Position numbers and translations under genes: made by a program
Shown here: positions 9,401 through 17,008 of the stretch, one piece after another
Layout: the number at the start of each line of letters is the position of its first letter
Numbering within the stretch: position 1 is the stretch's first letter
Assembly (NCBI GenBank): GCA_023396415.1
Contig: JAEWWJ010000048.1
Coordinates: 1 to 25,925, forward strand
DNA: 25,925 nt
Source: Bacteroidota bacterium
GTDB taxonomy: Bacteria; Bacteroidota; Bacteroidia; Bacteroidales; F082
Reading direction: 5' to 3'
The notes under the pieces: generated by a model
Seen by the model: the letters and a program-made list of their open reading frames with translations, nothing else
Database searches by the model: none
What the model was told of the DNA's origin: nothing

Positions 9401-10442
9401 TCATGCGTCTTTCGCCATCATTTCTGATTATTTCCGATTCCATGGGCTGGCCGATGTAGCGATCGTCTTTTTTGCTTAGGATGTTCAGAATCCGTTGTTT
9501 CAACTGTTCTCTGTTGCCCGGCTGGTTTTGCCATTGGGGCGTTCCCAGATCGAACATCACATCCCAAATAAACTTACCTTCAACCTGCGCCAGGCTGAGA
9601 CCACTGATGTCGCTTTGGCTTCTGTTCCAAAGGACGATTCGTCCATCGTCGGCACAAAGTACAATTCCTTCGTTGCTCTGCTCTATGATGCTGCGAAAAC
9701 GTATTTCGCTGCGGGCCAGAGCTATTTCGTTGTTTTTTGAGGTGGTGATGTTGCGTGCAAGAACAGTGAATTGGTGCTCCCTTAAACTTTCGTTTTTTCG
9801 CACCGAAAGCTCAAACCATAAGGGGTCGGTTTCTTTTTCGATGGAATAAATTTTACCGAAAGAGGTGCCTTGACTGTCAGCTTCATCTAGAGCTTCGTCT
9901 ATAATTTTGGCGGCTGCAACGGGCAGAAACTCATGAAATTTTTTTCCTATGAGCTCCTCCGTGGTTGTATTTAAAAAATTTTCAAAGGCAGCATGGTAAC
10001 CTACAACCGAGCGATTGTCGTTGACCACATAAAGCAAGTCGGGAATGGTAGCCAAAACAGCCTCATGGTATTCTTCGCCCGCAATTGTTGCGTTACGATC
10101 TTGTATTTCTTGGTACAAACGATAAGACGCCTTGCCCACTTCCAAAGTGCTGCGCGACATTTCGACGGACAACACGCTGCCGTCGGCCTTGGTAAAAGTT
10201 AGATGGTGCAGGGCTTTGTCAGCATGGCCTTTGTGAGGTGTTAGCAGATGTTTTTTTGCAATGAGTTCCGACAGTTTTTTACCGATCAAACTATCGCCAT
10301 CGGCTTGCAAAGCTTCAGAAAGTGATGGGTTGATGTACATCACCTTTTCAAGGGCATCAACAACAATGATTTTGCCGCTCAAGGCATTCAGCACGGAATG
10401 CAGCAGCTCAATTTGTTGGTCAAAGGCTTGGTTTGGTTGCAT
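6417..10442 (-). CDS. Multi-PAS, GAF hybrid sensor histidine kinase with C-terminal receiver
   Basis: The product is a 1341-aa soluble hybrid kinase without signal peptide or membrane helices, so it should sense cytoplasmic cues. Six PAS-type modules follow each other at roughly 10-115, 122-237, 245-375, 382-505, 512-632 and 640-755; several end in the DIT linker signature. A GAF domain covers about 765-925 (GVDRVYIF, FEWCSE, LGYVGFDAVK). A coiled coil (928-980) leads to HisKA with His991 in NNVSHEVRTPLNG. The HATPase has Asn1110, DSGIGI at 1137 and GSGLGL. A receiver (1225-1338) has Glu1230/Asp1231, Asp1275, Thr1303 and Lys1325. All catalytic and phospho-acceptor residues are present. It heads the operon and shares GAF sequence with the broken kinase downstream, which suggests paralogy. 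Ligands are unknown. Confidence 0.92.
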   Translation of the reverse strand: MQPNQAFDQQIELLHSVLNALSGKIIVVDALEKVMYINPSLSEALQADGDSLIGKKLSELIAKKHLLTPHKGHADKALHHLTFTKADGSVLSVEMSRSTLEVGKASYRLYQEIQDRNATIAGEEYHEAVLATIPDLLYVVNDNRSVVGYHAAFENFLNTTTEELIGKKFHEFLPVAAAKIIDEALDEADSQGTSFGKIYSIEKETDPLWFELSVRKNESLREHQFTVLARNITTSKNNEIALARSEIRFRSIIEQSNEGIVLCADDGRIVLWNRSQSDISGLSLAQVEGKFIWDVMFDLGTPQWQNQPGNREQLKQRILNILSKKDDRYIGQPMESEIIRNDGERRMISTTLFPVEYSDHYLLGAIYHDITDLKKSELTLIENQEYIRTLYYDSPVPVLVIEESNRLVFDLNKAALAAFGCQHRSDLVGKSIEELLPPQNEDDLYFNRQQILEKLQLLSDTNDKTFDCHFRSFSGDLWDAKVHTFRLSMYEKDLVQLTLIDTTAHNKAMQALFESESRYRAVAENANAGIVIVDLEERIVYCNETLARMLGSNKEQLIGSLFSAFVPEETYRLMAEKTFQRFNGSIDQYEADFFYKDGSLNTFSISASPLFSSARELIGTVGVMIDITQQKRAATKLIETSDRLQAILASMPDMIFIHDKEGKYLDVYINQKLFPNETYQPKKGQYLKDIFDEVQANHILSAIHQCLRQHETVVISFDLTVGNQVNHFEGRLSPMGDEKVVSVVRDTTTLLTLESELIFNNKLMRMLTMLATRFINLPLSEIEVEINKALAEIGSFAGVDRVYIFDYDWENDCMNNTFEWCSEKTPPAIAELQKVPNEIFPDWVTAHRQGLMTHVPSVSKLPEGDALREILEPQGIQSLITLPFMEGNNCLGYVGFDAVKSERAFTDSELSLLRIFAELLTNLKIRQNTDELLIQNKETLQKQNEQLLDLNNLLRHQNEEIIAKNIELDIQKERAMASDRLKTAFLNNVSHEVRTPLNGIVGFAQFLSDDSLTPDDKKDFVSALNISVSRLTDTINDIMDVSLLMSGNMIVHPEKVNLKAIMEEVYRKNLFEAKTKNLELQMLTNELPAGSVIISDIGMLSKITNELVGNAIKYTQKGFVRFGFELQEHEIVLRVSDSGIGISTEAKNKIFEPFMQADNSSTRQYEGSGLGLTIVKGLTELLKGSIALESSAENGTSFTINLPCTDMSGPKTIVNKMIKSDKAPTILIAEDELLNVLYIKRILSNSGYNILYAQNGEEAVRMVKEHPSINLVLMDIKMPVMDGLEATRQIRLFDQQLPIIAVTAYAANDDRHDCIAAGCTDYLSKPFTADDLTILIKKQYK

Positions 10443-10973
10443 ACTTTAAACTGAAGGACTTTGAAAATATGTTTGAGTGAAATAGGTGTCGTTGTTTATA
10501 ACTTCATTTAAAAAAGTAAAAATAGTAAAAACAATGGCGCAAACAAAAAAATGTCGGGAGGTTAGAGGGCGGAAGGTTGAAGGTTGAAGCTCATGCCAAT
10601 TACGGATGATTTCCGAATTACGAATTACGATTGTGTTCTTTTACGTAAAATTTTGTAAATCAAATCTTTAATTCACCGACTATCGAAGTCCGTGATCCTT
10701 TGCAAACTTTGTATGATAGCTTTTGGGTAACTAATGCAGAGTTATTGCACAAAGAAGTCTCAAAACTTCACCAAGAACCTACTATCAGCAAAATCTCAAA
10801 AGATTAGAAGGTCAAAGGTCATGCAAATTGTGAATGATTTACGAATTATGAAGAACATTAAACAAGGTCAGAGGTTTAAAGACTGTGGTCAAATTTCAAA
10901 AATTTTCAAATCTAAAATCAAAACCATCAATTTACCTCCACCCAAAGAACCCATCTAAACAGTCACGCTAAAC

Positions 10974-10993
10974 GTCTCGTCTCAAGACGAGAC
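10974..10993. repeat. Intergenic palindrome, copy 2
   Basis: GTCTCGTCTCAAGACGAGAC has 9-bp perfect arms around CA. Its central 18 bp are identical to copy 1 at 1331-1348. The flanks here are unrelated to those of copy 1 and show no direct repeat. Confidence 0.8.
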
Positions 10994-11035
10994 TATACGC
11001 TCCAGCATTGCATCCTCTCCACACACGCCAGCCCA

Positions 11036-11060
11036 TTAACCATTAATAATTAACCATTAA
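11036..11060. repeat. Short AT-rich direct repeat after icmF
   Basis: ATTAACCATTAA occurs twice, separated by TA-rich spacer, immediately downstream of the icmF stop. It is not an inverted repeat and has no hairpin, so it is not a terminator. Confidence 0.5.
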
Positions 11061-11062
11061 AC

Positions 11063-14000
11063 CTACATATTTCTCCTATACTGTCCTCCTACCTCAAAGA
11101 GCAGGCGGGTGATTTGTCCTATCGAGGCGTATTTGGTAGTTTCCATCAGAAGCTCAAAGACATTCTCATTGTTGAGGGCTTTTTTGCGCAAAAGAACCAG
11201 ATTTTCATTGGCTTCCTTTTCCCAGCATTGGTGGAGTTGGGCGAGCATTGTGATTTGGTATTCTTTTTCTTCGGGGGTAGCCCTGATGACTTCACCGGGG
11301 GTCACGGTGGGTGATCCTTTGCTGGAAAGGAAAGTATTCACGCCCATGATGGGTAGCTCGCCGGTGTGTTTGAGGGTTTCGTAATGGAGAGACTCTTCCT
11401 GTATCTTACCGCGCTGGTACATGGTTTCCATGGCTCCCAGCACGCCACCGCGCTCGGTAATGCGATCAAATTCGGCCATCACAGCTTCCTCTACCAAGTC
11501 AGTAAGCTCTTCAATGATGAAAGCACCTTGCAATGGATTCTGGTTCTTGGCCATTCCCAACTCGTGGTTGATGATCATCTGTATGGCCATGGCACGGCGC
11601 ACGCTCTCCTCGGTGGGAGTGGTGATGGCTTCATCATAAGCGTTGGTATGCAACGAATTACAATTGTCATAAATGGCGTACAAGGCCTGAAGCGTGGTTC
11701 TGATGTCGTTGAAGTCAATTTCCTGTGCATGCAATGAACGGCCCGAGGTTTGGATATGGTATTTCAGTTTCTGTGAACGTTCGTTGGCGCCGTATTTGTT
11801 TTTCATGGCTTTGGCCCAGATAAGACGCGCCACCCTGCCGATGACAGCAAACTCGGGATCAATGCCGTTGGAAAAGAAGAAGGAGAGGTTTGGCGCGAAG
11901 TCGTCAATTTTCATGCCGCGCGAAAGGTAATATTCCACGTAGGTGAAGCCATTGGCAAGGGTGAAGGCCAGCTGACTGATGGGATTTGCACCGGCCTCGG
12001 CAATATGGTATCCTGAAATGGAAACTGAATAGAAGTTCTGCACGCCGTTGTCAATAAAAAATTCTTGCACATCACCCATGAGCTTGAGCGAGAAATCGGT
12101 AGAGAAGATGCAGGTGTTTTGTGCCTGGTCTTCCTTTAGGATGTCGGCCTGAACGGTTCCGCGCACTTTGCGCAGGGTGTCGGTTTTGATGCGCTGATAG
12201 ACCTCGGCGGGAAGCACCTGATCGCCGGTGATGCCAAGCAACATAAGGCCTAAGCCATCATTTCCGGTAGGCAGATAGCCTTGGTATTGTGGACGGGGAA
12301 GTCCTTTTTCGGCGTAGATGCGGTCAATGGTGGCATTGGTTTCTTTTTCCAAGCCGTTGGCTTTGATGTACAGCTCACATTGCTGATCAATGGCGGCATT
12401 CATAAAGAATCCAACCAAGGTGGGTGCCGGCCCGTTGATGGTCATGCTGACGCTGGTTTTTGAATCGGCGAGATTGAAGCCGGAATAGAGTTTTTTGGCA
12501 TCATCCAAACAAGCGATGGAAACTCCCGCATTGCCTATCTTTCCGTAGATGTCGGGGCGGCGGTGGGGGTCTTCGCCATATAAAGTAACCGAGTCGAAGG
12601 CGGTGGAGAGTCGTTTGGCTGGCAGTCCGTGCGATACATAGTGAAAACGACGGTTAGTACGCTCGGGGCCACCTTCGCCGGCAAACATACGGGTAGGGTC
12701 TTCTTCTTCTCGCTTGAAAGGAAAAACACCGGCGGCATAAGGAAACTCACCGGGGACATTTTCTTGCAGCGACCATCGCACTATCTCTCCCCAAGAGCGG
12801 AAAGGCGGCAGAGCCACCTTGGGTATTTGTTGGTGCGAAAGGGTTTTAACATGTGTGTCAATGCGCAATTCTTTGTCGCGAACGCGATACACATATTGCG
12901 GACCGCTGTATTGTTTTTTCTTCTCATCCCAGCCCTCGATGATGTCGAAAGTGAGGGGATCGAGCTGGCGTTTTTCTTGACTGATAAGCTGCCGCACAGG
13001 CGTACTTGCTGTATTATCGGGCTGAGCGCTCAACAGTGCAGCGGTTTCTTCGAGACACTGCAAGCGGTGGGCGGCGGCACTTTGCTTGTGTACCCATTGG
13101 TTGTAGCTTCTCACGCTATCAGCTATTTCGCTGAGATAGCGTACCCTTTTGGGTGGGATAATAAATATCTTCTCCGACATTTCATCAGGATGTTCCATGC
13201 CGGTGCGGAAATTGCTCTTGGTTTTTTCGTTCACCTTGTCCAACAAGGCAAGATACAAGGCGTTGACACCCGGATCGTTGAACTGTGAAGCGATGGTACC
13301 GAAAACCGGCATAGCGTCGGGCTTTTCGTTAAAGCGCTTGTGGTTGCGCTGGTATTGTTTCTTCACATCGCGTAAGGCATCGGGGGCACCGCGTTTGTCG
13401 AATTTATTCAGCGCGATAAGGTCGGCAAAGTCGAGCATATCAATCTTTTCCAGCTGTGTGGCGGCGCCATATTCGGGAGTCATCACATAGAGTGAAACAT
13501 CGCTGTGGTCAATGATTTCTGTATCGCTTTGTCCGATGCCGGAGGTTTCTAAGATGATGAGGTCGAAGCCGGCGATTTGTAGGATGGTCTCGGCATCGCG
13601 CACGTATTTCGACATAGCGAGGTTGGACTGGCGTGTGGCGAGCGAGCGCATATAAACCGTTGGATGGTCAATGGCGTTCATGCGGATACGGTCGCCGAGG
13701 AGTGCGCCGCCGGTGCGTCTTTTGGAGGGGTCAACGGAGATCAGACCGAGGGTGAGGCCCTGTTGGTCGTGCACGAAACGCCGGACAATCTCGTCCACAA
13801 GGCTCGATTTTCCGGCGCCTCCTGTTCCGGTGATGCCAAGCACAGGCGAGCGTTTTTTAAGCAGTTTGCTTTGGGTGTCGAGAAATTCGCGGATGCCATC
13901 GGGATGGTTCTCGGCGGCAGAGATGAGCTGGCCGATGGTTTTAATGTCTTTTCGACGCAAGGCTTCAAGGTCGAGGCTTGGCGTTAATCCGGTGGGGAAG

Positions 14001-14434
14001 TCGGACTTTTGCAGCAGATCATTGATCATGCCCTGCAGTCCCATGGCGCGGCCATCGTCGGGCGAATAGATGCGGGTGATACCGTATTGGTGCAGCTCTT
14101 CCATCTCGGCAGGTAAAATAACGCCTCCGCCCCCACCGAAAATACGGATATGTCCGCAGCCGGCTTCCTGAAGGAGGTCGTACATATATTTGAAGTATTC
14201 GATATGTCCGCCCTGATAGGAGGTGATGGCGATGGCCTGCACGTCTTCTTGGATGGCGGTATTCACTACCTCGTGGACGGAACGGTTGTGTCCGAGATGG
14301 ATGACTTCGGCGCCGCTGGCCTGAATGATGCGGCGCATGACGTTGATGGCGGCATCGTGGCCGTCGAAAAGTGAGGCAGCGGTAACAATACGAAGATGAT
14401 GTTGGGGTTTATAACTGTCGGAGGCGGTGAGCAT
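11063..14434 (-). CDS. icmF: Fused isobutyryl-CoA mutase IcmF
   Basis: This 1123-aa protein joins, in order, a B12-binding domain, a MeaB-type G-protein chaperone and an acyl-CoA mutase core, the architecture of IcmF (about 1090 aa in studied members). It interconverts isobutyryl-CoA and n-butyryl-CoA with adenosylcobalamin. The B12 domain has DGHDAA with His26. The G domain has P-loop GTGGAGKSS (203-211), ETSGIGQ (296-302) and NKFD (343-346). The mutase core has Phe584 in TRMFAGEGG and Gln772 in QADILKEDQAQNTCIF; methylmalonyl-CoA mutases have Tyr and Arg there, so the substrate is isobutyryl-CoA rather than methylmalonyl-CoA. The gene stands alone. It could serve branched-chain amino-acid or fatty-acid metabolism; some IcmFs also act on longer branched acyl-CoAs such as pivalyl- or isovaleryl-CoA. 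Confidence 0.95.
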   Translation of the reverse strand: MLTASDSYKPQHHLRIVTAASLFDGHDAAINVMRRIIQASGAEVIHLGHNRSVHEVVNTAIQEDVQAIAITSYQGGHIEYFKYMYDLLQEAGCGHIRIFGGGGGVILPAEMEELHQYGITRIYSPDDGRAMGLQGMINDLLQKSDFPTGLTPSLDLEALRRKDIKTIGQLISAAENHPDGIREFLDTQSKLLKKRSPVLGITGTGGAGKSSLVDEIVRRFVHDQQGLTLGLISVDPSKRRTGGALLGDRIRMNAIDHPTVYMRSLATRQSNLAMSKYVRDAETILQIAGFDLIILETSGIGQSDTEIIDHSDVSLYVMTPEYGAATQLEKIDMLDFADLIALNKFDKRGAPDALRDVKKQYQRNHKRFNEKPDAMPVFGTIASQFNDPGVNALYLALLDKVNEKTKSNFRTGMEHPDEMSEKIFIIPPKRVRYLSEIADSVRSYNQWVHKQSAAAHRLQCLEETAALLSAQPDNTASTPVRQLISQEKRQLDPLTFDIIEGWDEKKKQYSGPQYVYRVRDKELRIDTHVKTLSHQQIPKVALPPFRSWGEIVRWSLQENVPGEFPYAAGVFPFKREEEDPTRMFAGEGGPERTNRRFHYVSHGLPAKRLSTAFDSVTLYGEDPHRRPDIYGKIGNAGVSIACLDDAKKLYSGFNLADSKTSVSMTINGPAPTLVGFFMNAAIDQQCELYIKANGLEKETNATIDRIYAEKGLPRPQYQGYLPTGNDGLGLMLLGITGDQVLPAEVYQRIKTDTLRKVRGTVQADILKEDQAQNTCIFSTDFSLKLMGDVQEFFIDNGVQNFYSVSISGYHIAEAGANPISQLAFTLANGFTYVEYYLSRGMKIDDFAPNLSFFFSNGIDPEFAVIGRVARLIWAKAMKNKYGANERSQKLKYHIQTSGRSLHAQEIDFNDIRTTLQALYAIYDNCNSLHTNAYDEAITTPTEESVRRAMAIQMIINHELGMAKNQNPLQGAFIIEELTDLVEEAVMAEFDRITERGGVLGAMETMYQRGKIQEESLHYETLKHTGELPIMGVNTFLSSKGSPTVTPGEVIRATPEEKEYQITMLAQLHQCWEKEANENLVLLRKKALNNENVFELLMETTKYASIGQITRLLFEVGGQYRRNM

Positions 14435-14457
14435 AGGGTAGAATTTTTGTTGTGGGA

Positions 14458-14465
14458 CAAATATA
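14458..14465 (-). promoter_or_regulatory. -7 promoter box of icmF
   Basis: The minus strand reads TATATTTG, an exact TAnnTTTG match, 23 bases before the icmF ATG. A start of transcription a few bases downstream would give a leader of about 15-20 nt. No TTG lies at the usual -33 distance. Confidence 0.6.
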
Positions 14466-14474
14466 GAGGTTTTT

Positions 14475-14690
14475 TTGTTCGACGGTCGGATGATGGCAGC
14501 AGCTAAACTTTGCTACTTGAACCATCTTGATCCTAAAACTTTGGATTCTGTAGCGTTGATCTTTCAAATGCAAAAGCAAAACTTATATGCTACACACAAG
14601 CGCAGTCAACGAAAAACAACGGAATTATGCGATCAGTTACAACAGAAAGACTATTTGAAAGAATTTTATTGGGTTGATGACACCAGCTGA
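14475..14690 (+). CDS. Small hypothetical protein, doubtful
   Basis: A 71-codon frame, divergent from icmF, runs from ATG 14475 (alternatives at 14490 and 14493) to TGA 14690. The composition is that of a soluble, charged, helical peptide (for example KTLDSVALIFQMQKQNLYAT) and has no low-complexity bias. It matches no family I recognise. No exact -7 box precedes it and it has no Shine-Dalgarno sequence. It could be a gene remnant or chance; the region otherwise separates icmF from the LOG operon. Confidence 0.25.
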   Translation: MFDGRMMAAAKLCYLNHLDPKTLDSVALIFQMQKQNLYATHKRSQRKTTELCDQLQQKDYLKEFYWVDDTS

Positions 14691-14794
14691 GCATTAATAA
14701 TGGATCCTCGTATGCGCCGGCCCATTCTTGCCCTGAACTTATCAAAGGGAGCCATTAACAATTCGCCAATTTTGCGATGAGCTTGTGGCTGCTA

Positions 14795-14822
14795 TTGTCG
14801 AAACTCAAAACCTCTATCTTTG
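14795..14822 (+). promoter_or_regulatory. Promoter of the LOG-kinase-deaminase-thioredoxin operon
   Basis: TTG at 14795-14797, 17 bases of spacer and TATCTTTG at 14815-14822 match the Bacteroidota -33/-7 promoter. The predicted transcription start near 14827 lies downstream of the in-frame ATG at 14777, which decides for the start at 14837. Confidence 0.65.
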
Positions 14823-14836
14823 CCAAAAAAATAACT

Positions 14837-15433
14837 ATGCGCAGTATTTGTGTTTTTTGCGGAAGCAGCATGGGAAACCGCCCCGAGTACCGCCATATCG
14901 CCGAAACCTTAGGTAGCACACTGGCTTCCAAAGGAATTCGTTTGGTTTATGGAGGCTCAAATGTAGGTTTGATGAAAGTAGTCGCCGATGCAGCTTTGCA
15001 AAAAGGAGGTGAAGTGATAGGCGTGATGCCCCACGGTTTGATTAGTAAAGAGATTGTTCACAACGGTATCACCAGCCTCCATTCGGTGAAAACCATGGCC
15101 GAGCGCAAAGAGCTGATGGTGGAGCTGTCCGATGCTTTCATTGCATTACCCGGTGGTTGGGGAACTTTGGATGAGCTATCTGAGATACTCACCTTTAATC
15201 AGTTACGTATCTCTGATAAACCACTTGGCCTTCTGAATACCGCCGGTTATTTCGACCATCTGTTGCGTTTCTTTGATCATGGCGTTGCCGAAGGCTTTGT
15301 TAGGGCCGAGCATTGCGGCAACCTCATCGTGGCCGGCGAGGTTGATGAAATGCTCAAACGTCTCCAGACATGGCAGGCCATAGAAACCGGCAAATGGATT
15401 GAAGACATCATCAAGGAAAGCAACCATTTATGA
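14837..15433 (+). CDS. LOG family protein (cytokinin riboside 5'-monophosphate phosphoribohydrolase-like)
   Basis: The 198-aa product belongs to the LOG/TIGR00730 family, Rossmann-fold enzymes that split the N-glycosidic bond of nucleoside 5'-monophosphates, releasing the base and ribose 5-phosphate. It begins MRSICVFCGSS, the standard family N-terminus, followed by LVYGGSNVGLM and the signature PGGWGTLDEL with its catalytic Glu; MAERKELM provides the conserved Arg-Lys. An upstream in-frame ATG at 14777 would add 20 untypical residues and lies ahead of the promoter. In bacteria the substrate is often AMP or another purine nucleotide rather than a cytokinin. The next gene starts 33 bases downstream, and the neighbours also concern nucleotides. 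Confidence 0.9.
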   Translation: MRSICVFCGSSMGNRPEYRHIAETLGSTLASKGIRLVYGGSNVGLMKVVADAALQKGGEVIGVMPHGLISKEIVHNGITSLHSVKTMAERKELMVELSDAFIALPGGWGTLDELSEILTFNQLRISDKPLGLLNTAGYFDHLLRFFDHGVAEGFVRAEHCGNLIVAGEVDEMLKRLQTWQAIETGKWIEDIIKESNHL

Positions 15434-15466
15434 GAAGCTCACCTTAGTCACCACCATCCATCAGCA

Positions 15467-16033
15467 ATGCGCCAACCCATGAAAGTCATCGGCATCACAG
15501 GCACCCTCGGGGCCGGAAAAGGAACCATAGTAGATTACCTTATTAGGGAGAAAAACTACCTTCATTTTTCTGTTCGAGCCTTCCTTATCGAAGAAATCCA
15601 AAGACGCTCCTTGCCCGTGAATCGCGACAGCATGACGGCAGTGGCCAATGCCCTCAGAGCCGAACATGCTCCGAGTTATATCACCGACCAACTCTACGAA
15701 AAGGCCTTACATTTAGGTCGTGATTGCGTCATCGAGAGCATCCGTACTCCCGGAGAAATCGCTTCGTTGCGGCTTAAATCCGGCTTTATCTTGCTTGCCG
15801 TAGATGCCGATCAACACACCCGTTATACCCGCATCAAAGCCCGCCAATCGGTGACTGATAGCGTTGATTTTGAAACATTTAAAGCTAACGAAGCCCGTGA
15901 AATGACAGCCTCCGACCCCAACCACCAAAACCTTTCGGCCTGCATTGCCATGGCCGACTATGTGCTGCTCAACAACGGCAAGGTGAACGAGTTAGAGCAC
16001 GCATTAGAATCCATACTTCAAAAACTACCCTAA
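15467..16033 (+). CDS. P-loop nucleotide kinase-like protein (AAA_18/dephospho-CoA kinase-like)
   Basis: This 188-aa cytoplasmic protein has a Walker A motif GITGTLGAGKGT (9-20), a DYLIREKNYLHFSVRAFL segment like the acceptor-binding part of small-molecule kinases, and VIESIRTPGEI, which resembles the core strand of (d)NMP kinases. LLAVDADQHTRYTRIKAR gives the Arg-rich lid. It is near the length of adenylate or dephospho-CoA kinases but matches neither signature exactly, so the substrate is unassigned. MKVIGITG at 15479 is an alternative start. Its stop is one base from the dCMP deaminase start, so they are probably translated together; a (d)NMP substrate would fit that partner. Confidence 0.75.
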   Translation: MRQPMKVIGITGTLGAGKGTIVDYLIREKNYLHFSVRAFLIEEIQRRSLPVNRDSMTAVANALRAEHAPSYITDQLYEKALHLGRDCVIESIRTPGEIASLRLKSGFILLAVDADQHTRYTRIKARQSVTDSVDFETFKANEAREMTASDPNHQNLSACIAMADYVLLNNGKVNELEHALESILQKLP

Positions 16034-16034
16034 G

Positions 16035-16535
16035 ATGTCAACACCCGAAAAACCACAGCATTTTCGTCCAAGCTGGGATGCCTATTTTCTTAAACTGGCC
16101 GACACGGTGGCCGACCGCGCCACCTGCGACCGCGGCAGAAGTGGCTGTGTGATTGTAAAAGACCGTCAAATTCTCGTTACCGGCTACGTGGGATCGCCCC
16201 GCGGACTGGCCCATTGCGACGATGTAGGTCATCTTTTCAAGAAAACGATCCACGAAGACGGCTCCGTGACCCAGCATTGCGTGCGCACCGTTCATGCCGA
16301 ACAAAACGCCATCACGCAGGCCGCCCGCCGTGGCATCGCCTTGGATGGAAGCACCCTCTATTGCCGCATGACACCCTGCCGCACCTGCGCCATGCTCATC
16401 ATCAATTGCGGCATCCAAAGGGTGGTTTGTGAACGCAAATACCACGCCGGAGCCGAATCGGAAGCCATGTTTGCCGAAGCCGGAGTGAACTTGGAATTTG
16501 TCAATGAAGAAATACAACAATACGAAAATCAATAA
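16035..16535 (+). CDS. dCMP deaminase family protein
   Basis: This 166-aa zinc enzyme has the ComEB/dCMP deaminase layout. RPSWDAYFLKLADTVADRAT is the family N-terminus. HAEQNAI (His87, catalytic Glu89) and TPCRTCAM (Cys115, Cys118) form the catalytic zinc site. HCVRTVHAEQNA and the upstream Cys31, Cys38, His60 and Cys61 resemble the second metal site seen in some dCMP deaminases. The reaction is dCMP to dUMP, feeding thymidylate synthesis. It begins one base after the kinase-like gene, and the thioredoxin follows 19 bases after its stop. Deamination of cytidine or of a modified nucleotide cannot be excluded from sequence. Confidence 0.9.
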   Translation: MSTPEKPQHFRPSWDAYFLKLADTVADRATCDRGRSGCVIVKDRQILVTGYVGSPRGLAHCDDVGHLFKKTIHEDGSVTQHCVRTVHAEQNAITQAARRGIALDGSTLYCRMTPCRTCAMLIINCGIQRVVCERKYHAGAESEAMFAEAGVNLEFVNEEIQQYENQ

Positions 16536-16554
16536 CTTAACACACACTACTAAT

Positions 16555-16980
16555 ATGTCAACCGCACTTATCATCATAGGAAGCCTCTTGCTCGCCCTCT
16601 TTATCTTCAATGGCTACAGGCGCTACAAGCAGATGAAAAACTATGATCCTGAAAACGAAAGCAAAGCACTAATTCATCTCACCGATGCCAATTTTGCAAA
16701 ACAAACCGCCAACGGCCTCATCCTTGTTGACTGTTGGGCGCCTTGGTGCGGTCCCTGCAAAATGATCGCCCCTACCCTCAGTAGTCTGGCAGATGAATAC
16801 CAAGGCAAAGCCAAGATAGGCAAACTGAACGTGGATGAAAATCCTAAAACCGCAGCCACATTAGGCATCAGATCCATTCCCACACTCGTGCTTTTTCACC
16901 AAGGCAAACCCGTTGAACGCCTCACCGGAGTAAAACCCATCACCGCCTACCGCAAAACCCTCGACAAATATTTAGGATAG
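16555..16980 (+). CDS. Membrane-anchored thioredoxin
   Basis: The 141-aa product has a single N-terminal membrane helix (about 3-19, ALIIIGSLLLALFIFNG), a basic stretch YRRYKQMK, and then a complete thioredoxin domain. The active site is WCGPC (64-68) and the cis-proline is Pro109 in SIPT. Positive residues after the helix suggest that the catalytic domain is on the cytoplasmic side. I chose ATG 16555 over an in-frame ATG at 16498, which lies inside the deaminase gene. As last gene of the operon it might reduce an enzyme of nucleotide metabolism, but nothing in the sequence shows this. Confidence 0.88.
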   Translation: MSTALIIIGSLLLALFIFNGYRRYKQMKNYDPENESKALIHLTDANFAKQTANGLILVDCWAPWCGPCKMIAPTLSSLADEYQGKAKIGKLNVDENPKTAATLGIRSIPTLVLFHQGKPVERLTGVKPITAYRKTLDKYLG

Positions 16981-17008
16981 GTGGCCGTTAGCTTTTGGCC
17001 ATTGGCCT

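Larger units (their letters stand above)
10443..11062. other. Gene-free, repeat-rich spacer
   Basis: No convincing gene is visible. The spacer carries low-complexity words: AGGTTGAAGGTTGAAG near 10572, GAATTACGAATTACGA near 10615, GGTCAAAGGTCA near 10811 and a repeated TTAACCATTAA near 11036-11059. It also holds palindrome copy 2. A frame open at 10734-10958 is made largely of these words and is not supported as coding. The divergence point is not here: both flanking genes are on the minus strand, so the promoter of the kinase operon must lie near 10450-10500. No exact -7 box was found there. Confidence 0.6.

Noticed and set aside
10734..10958. 74-codon plus-strand frame in the long spacer
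   Set aside because: It is composed of the local low-complexity words (AAGGTCA, AATTTC and similar), has no family resemblance and no promoter box.
12629..13288. 219-codon plus-strand frame opposite icmF
   Set aside because: It is antisense to the highly conserved mutase linker and G domain of icmF; no domain resemblance.
14777..14836. Upstream ATG for the LOG protein
   Set aside because: It would precede the promoter at 14795-14822 and add residues foreign to the family; MRSICVFCGSS is the standard start.
16038..16610. 190-codon minus-strand frame opposite the dCMP deaminase
   Set aside because: The zinc motifs of the deaminase on the plus strand account for the constraint; the antisense frame is Gly/Ala/His-rich and featureless.
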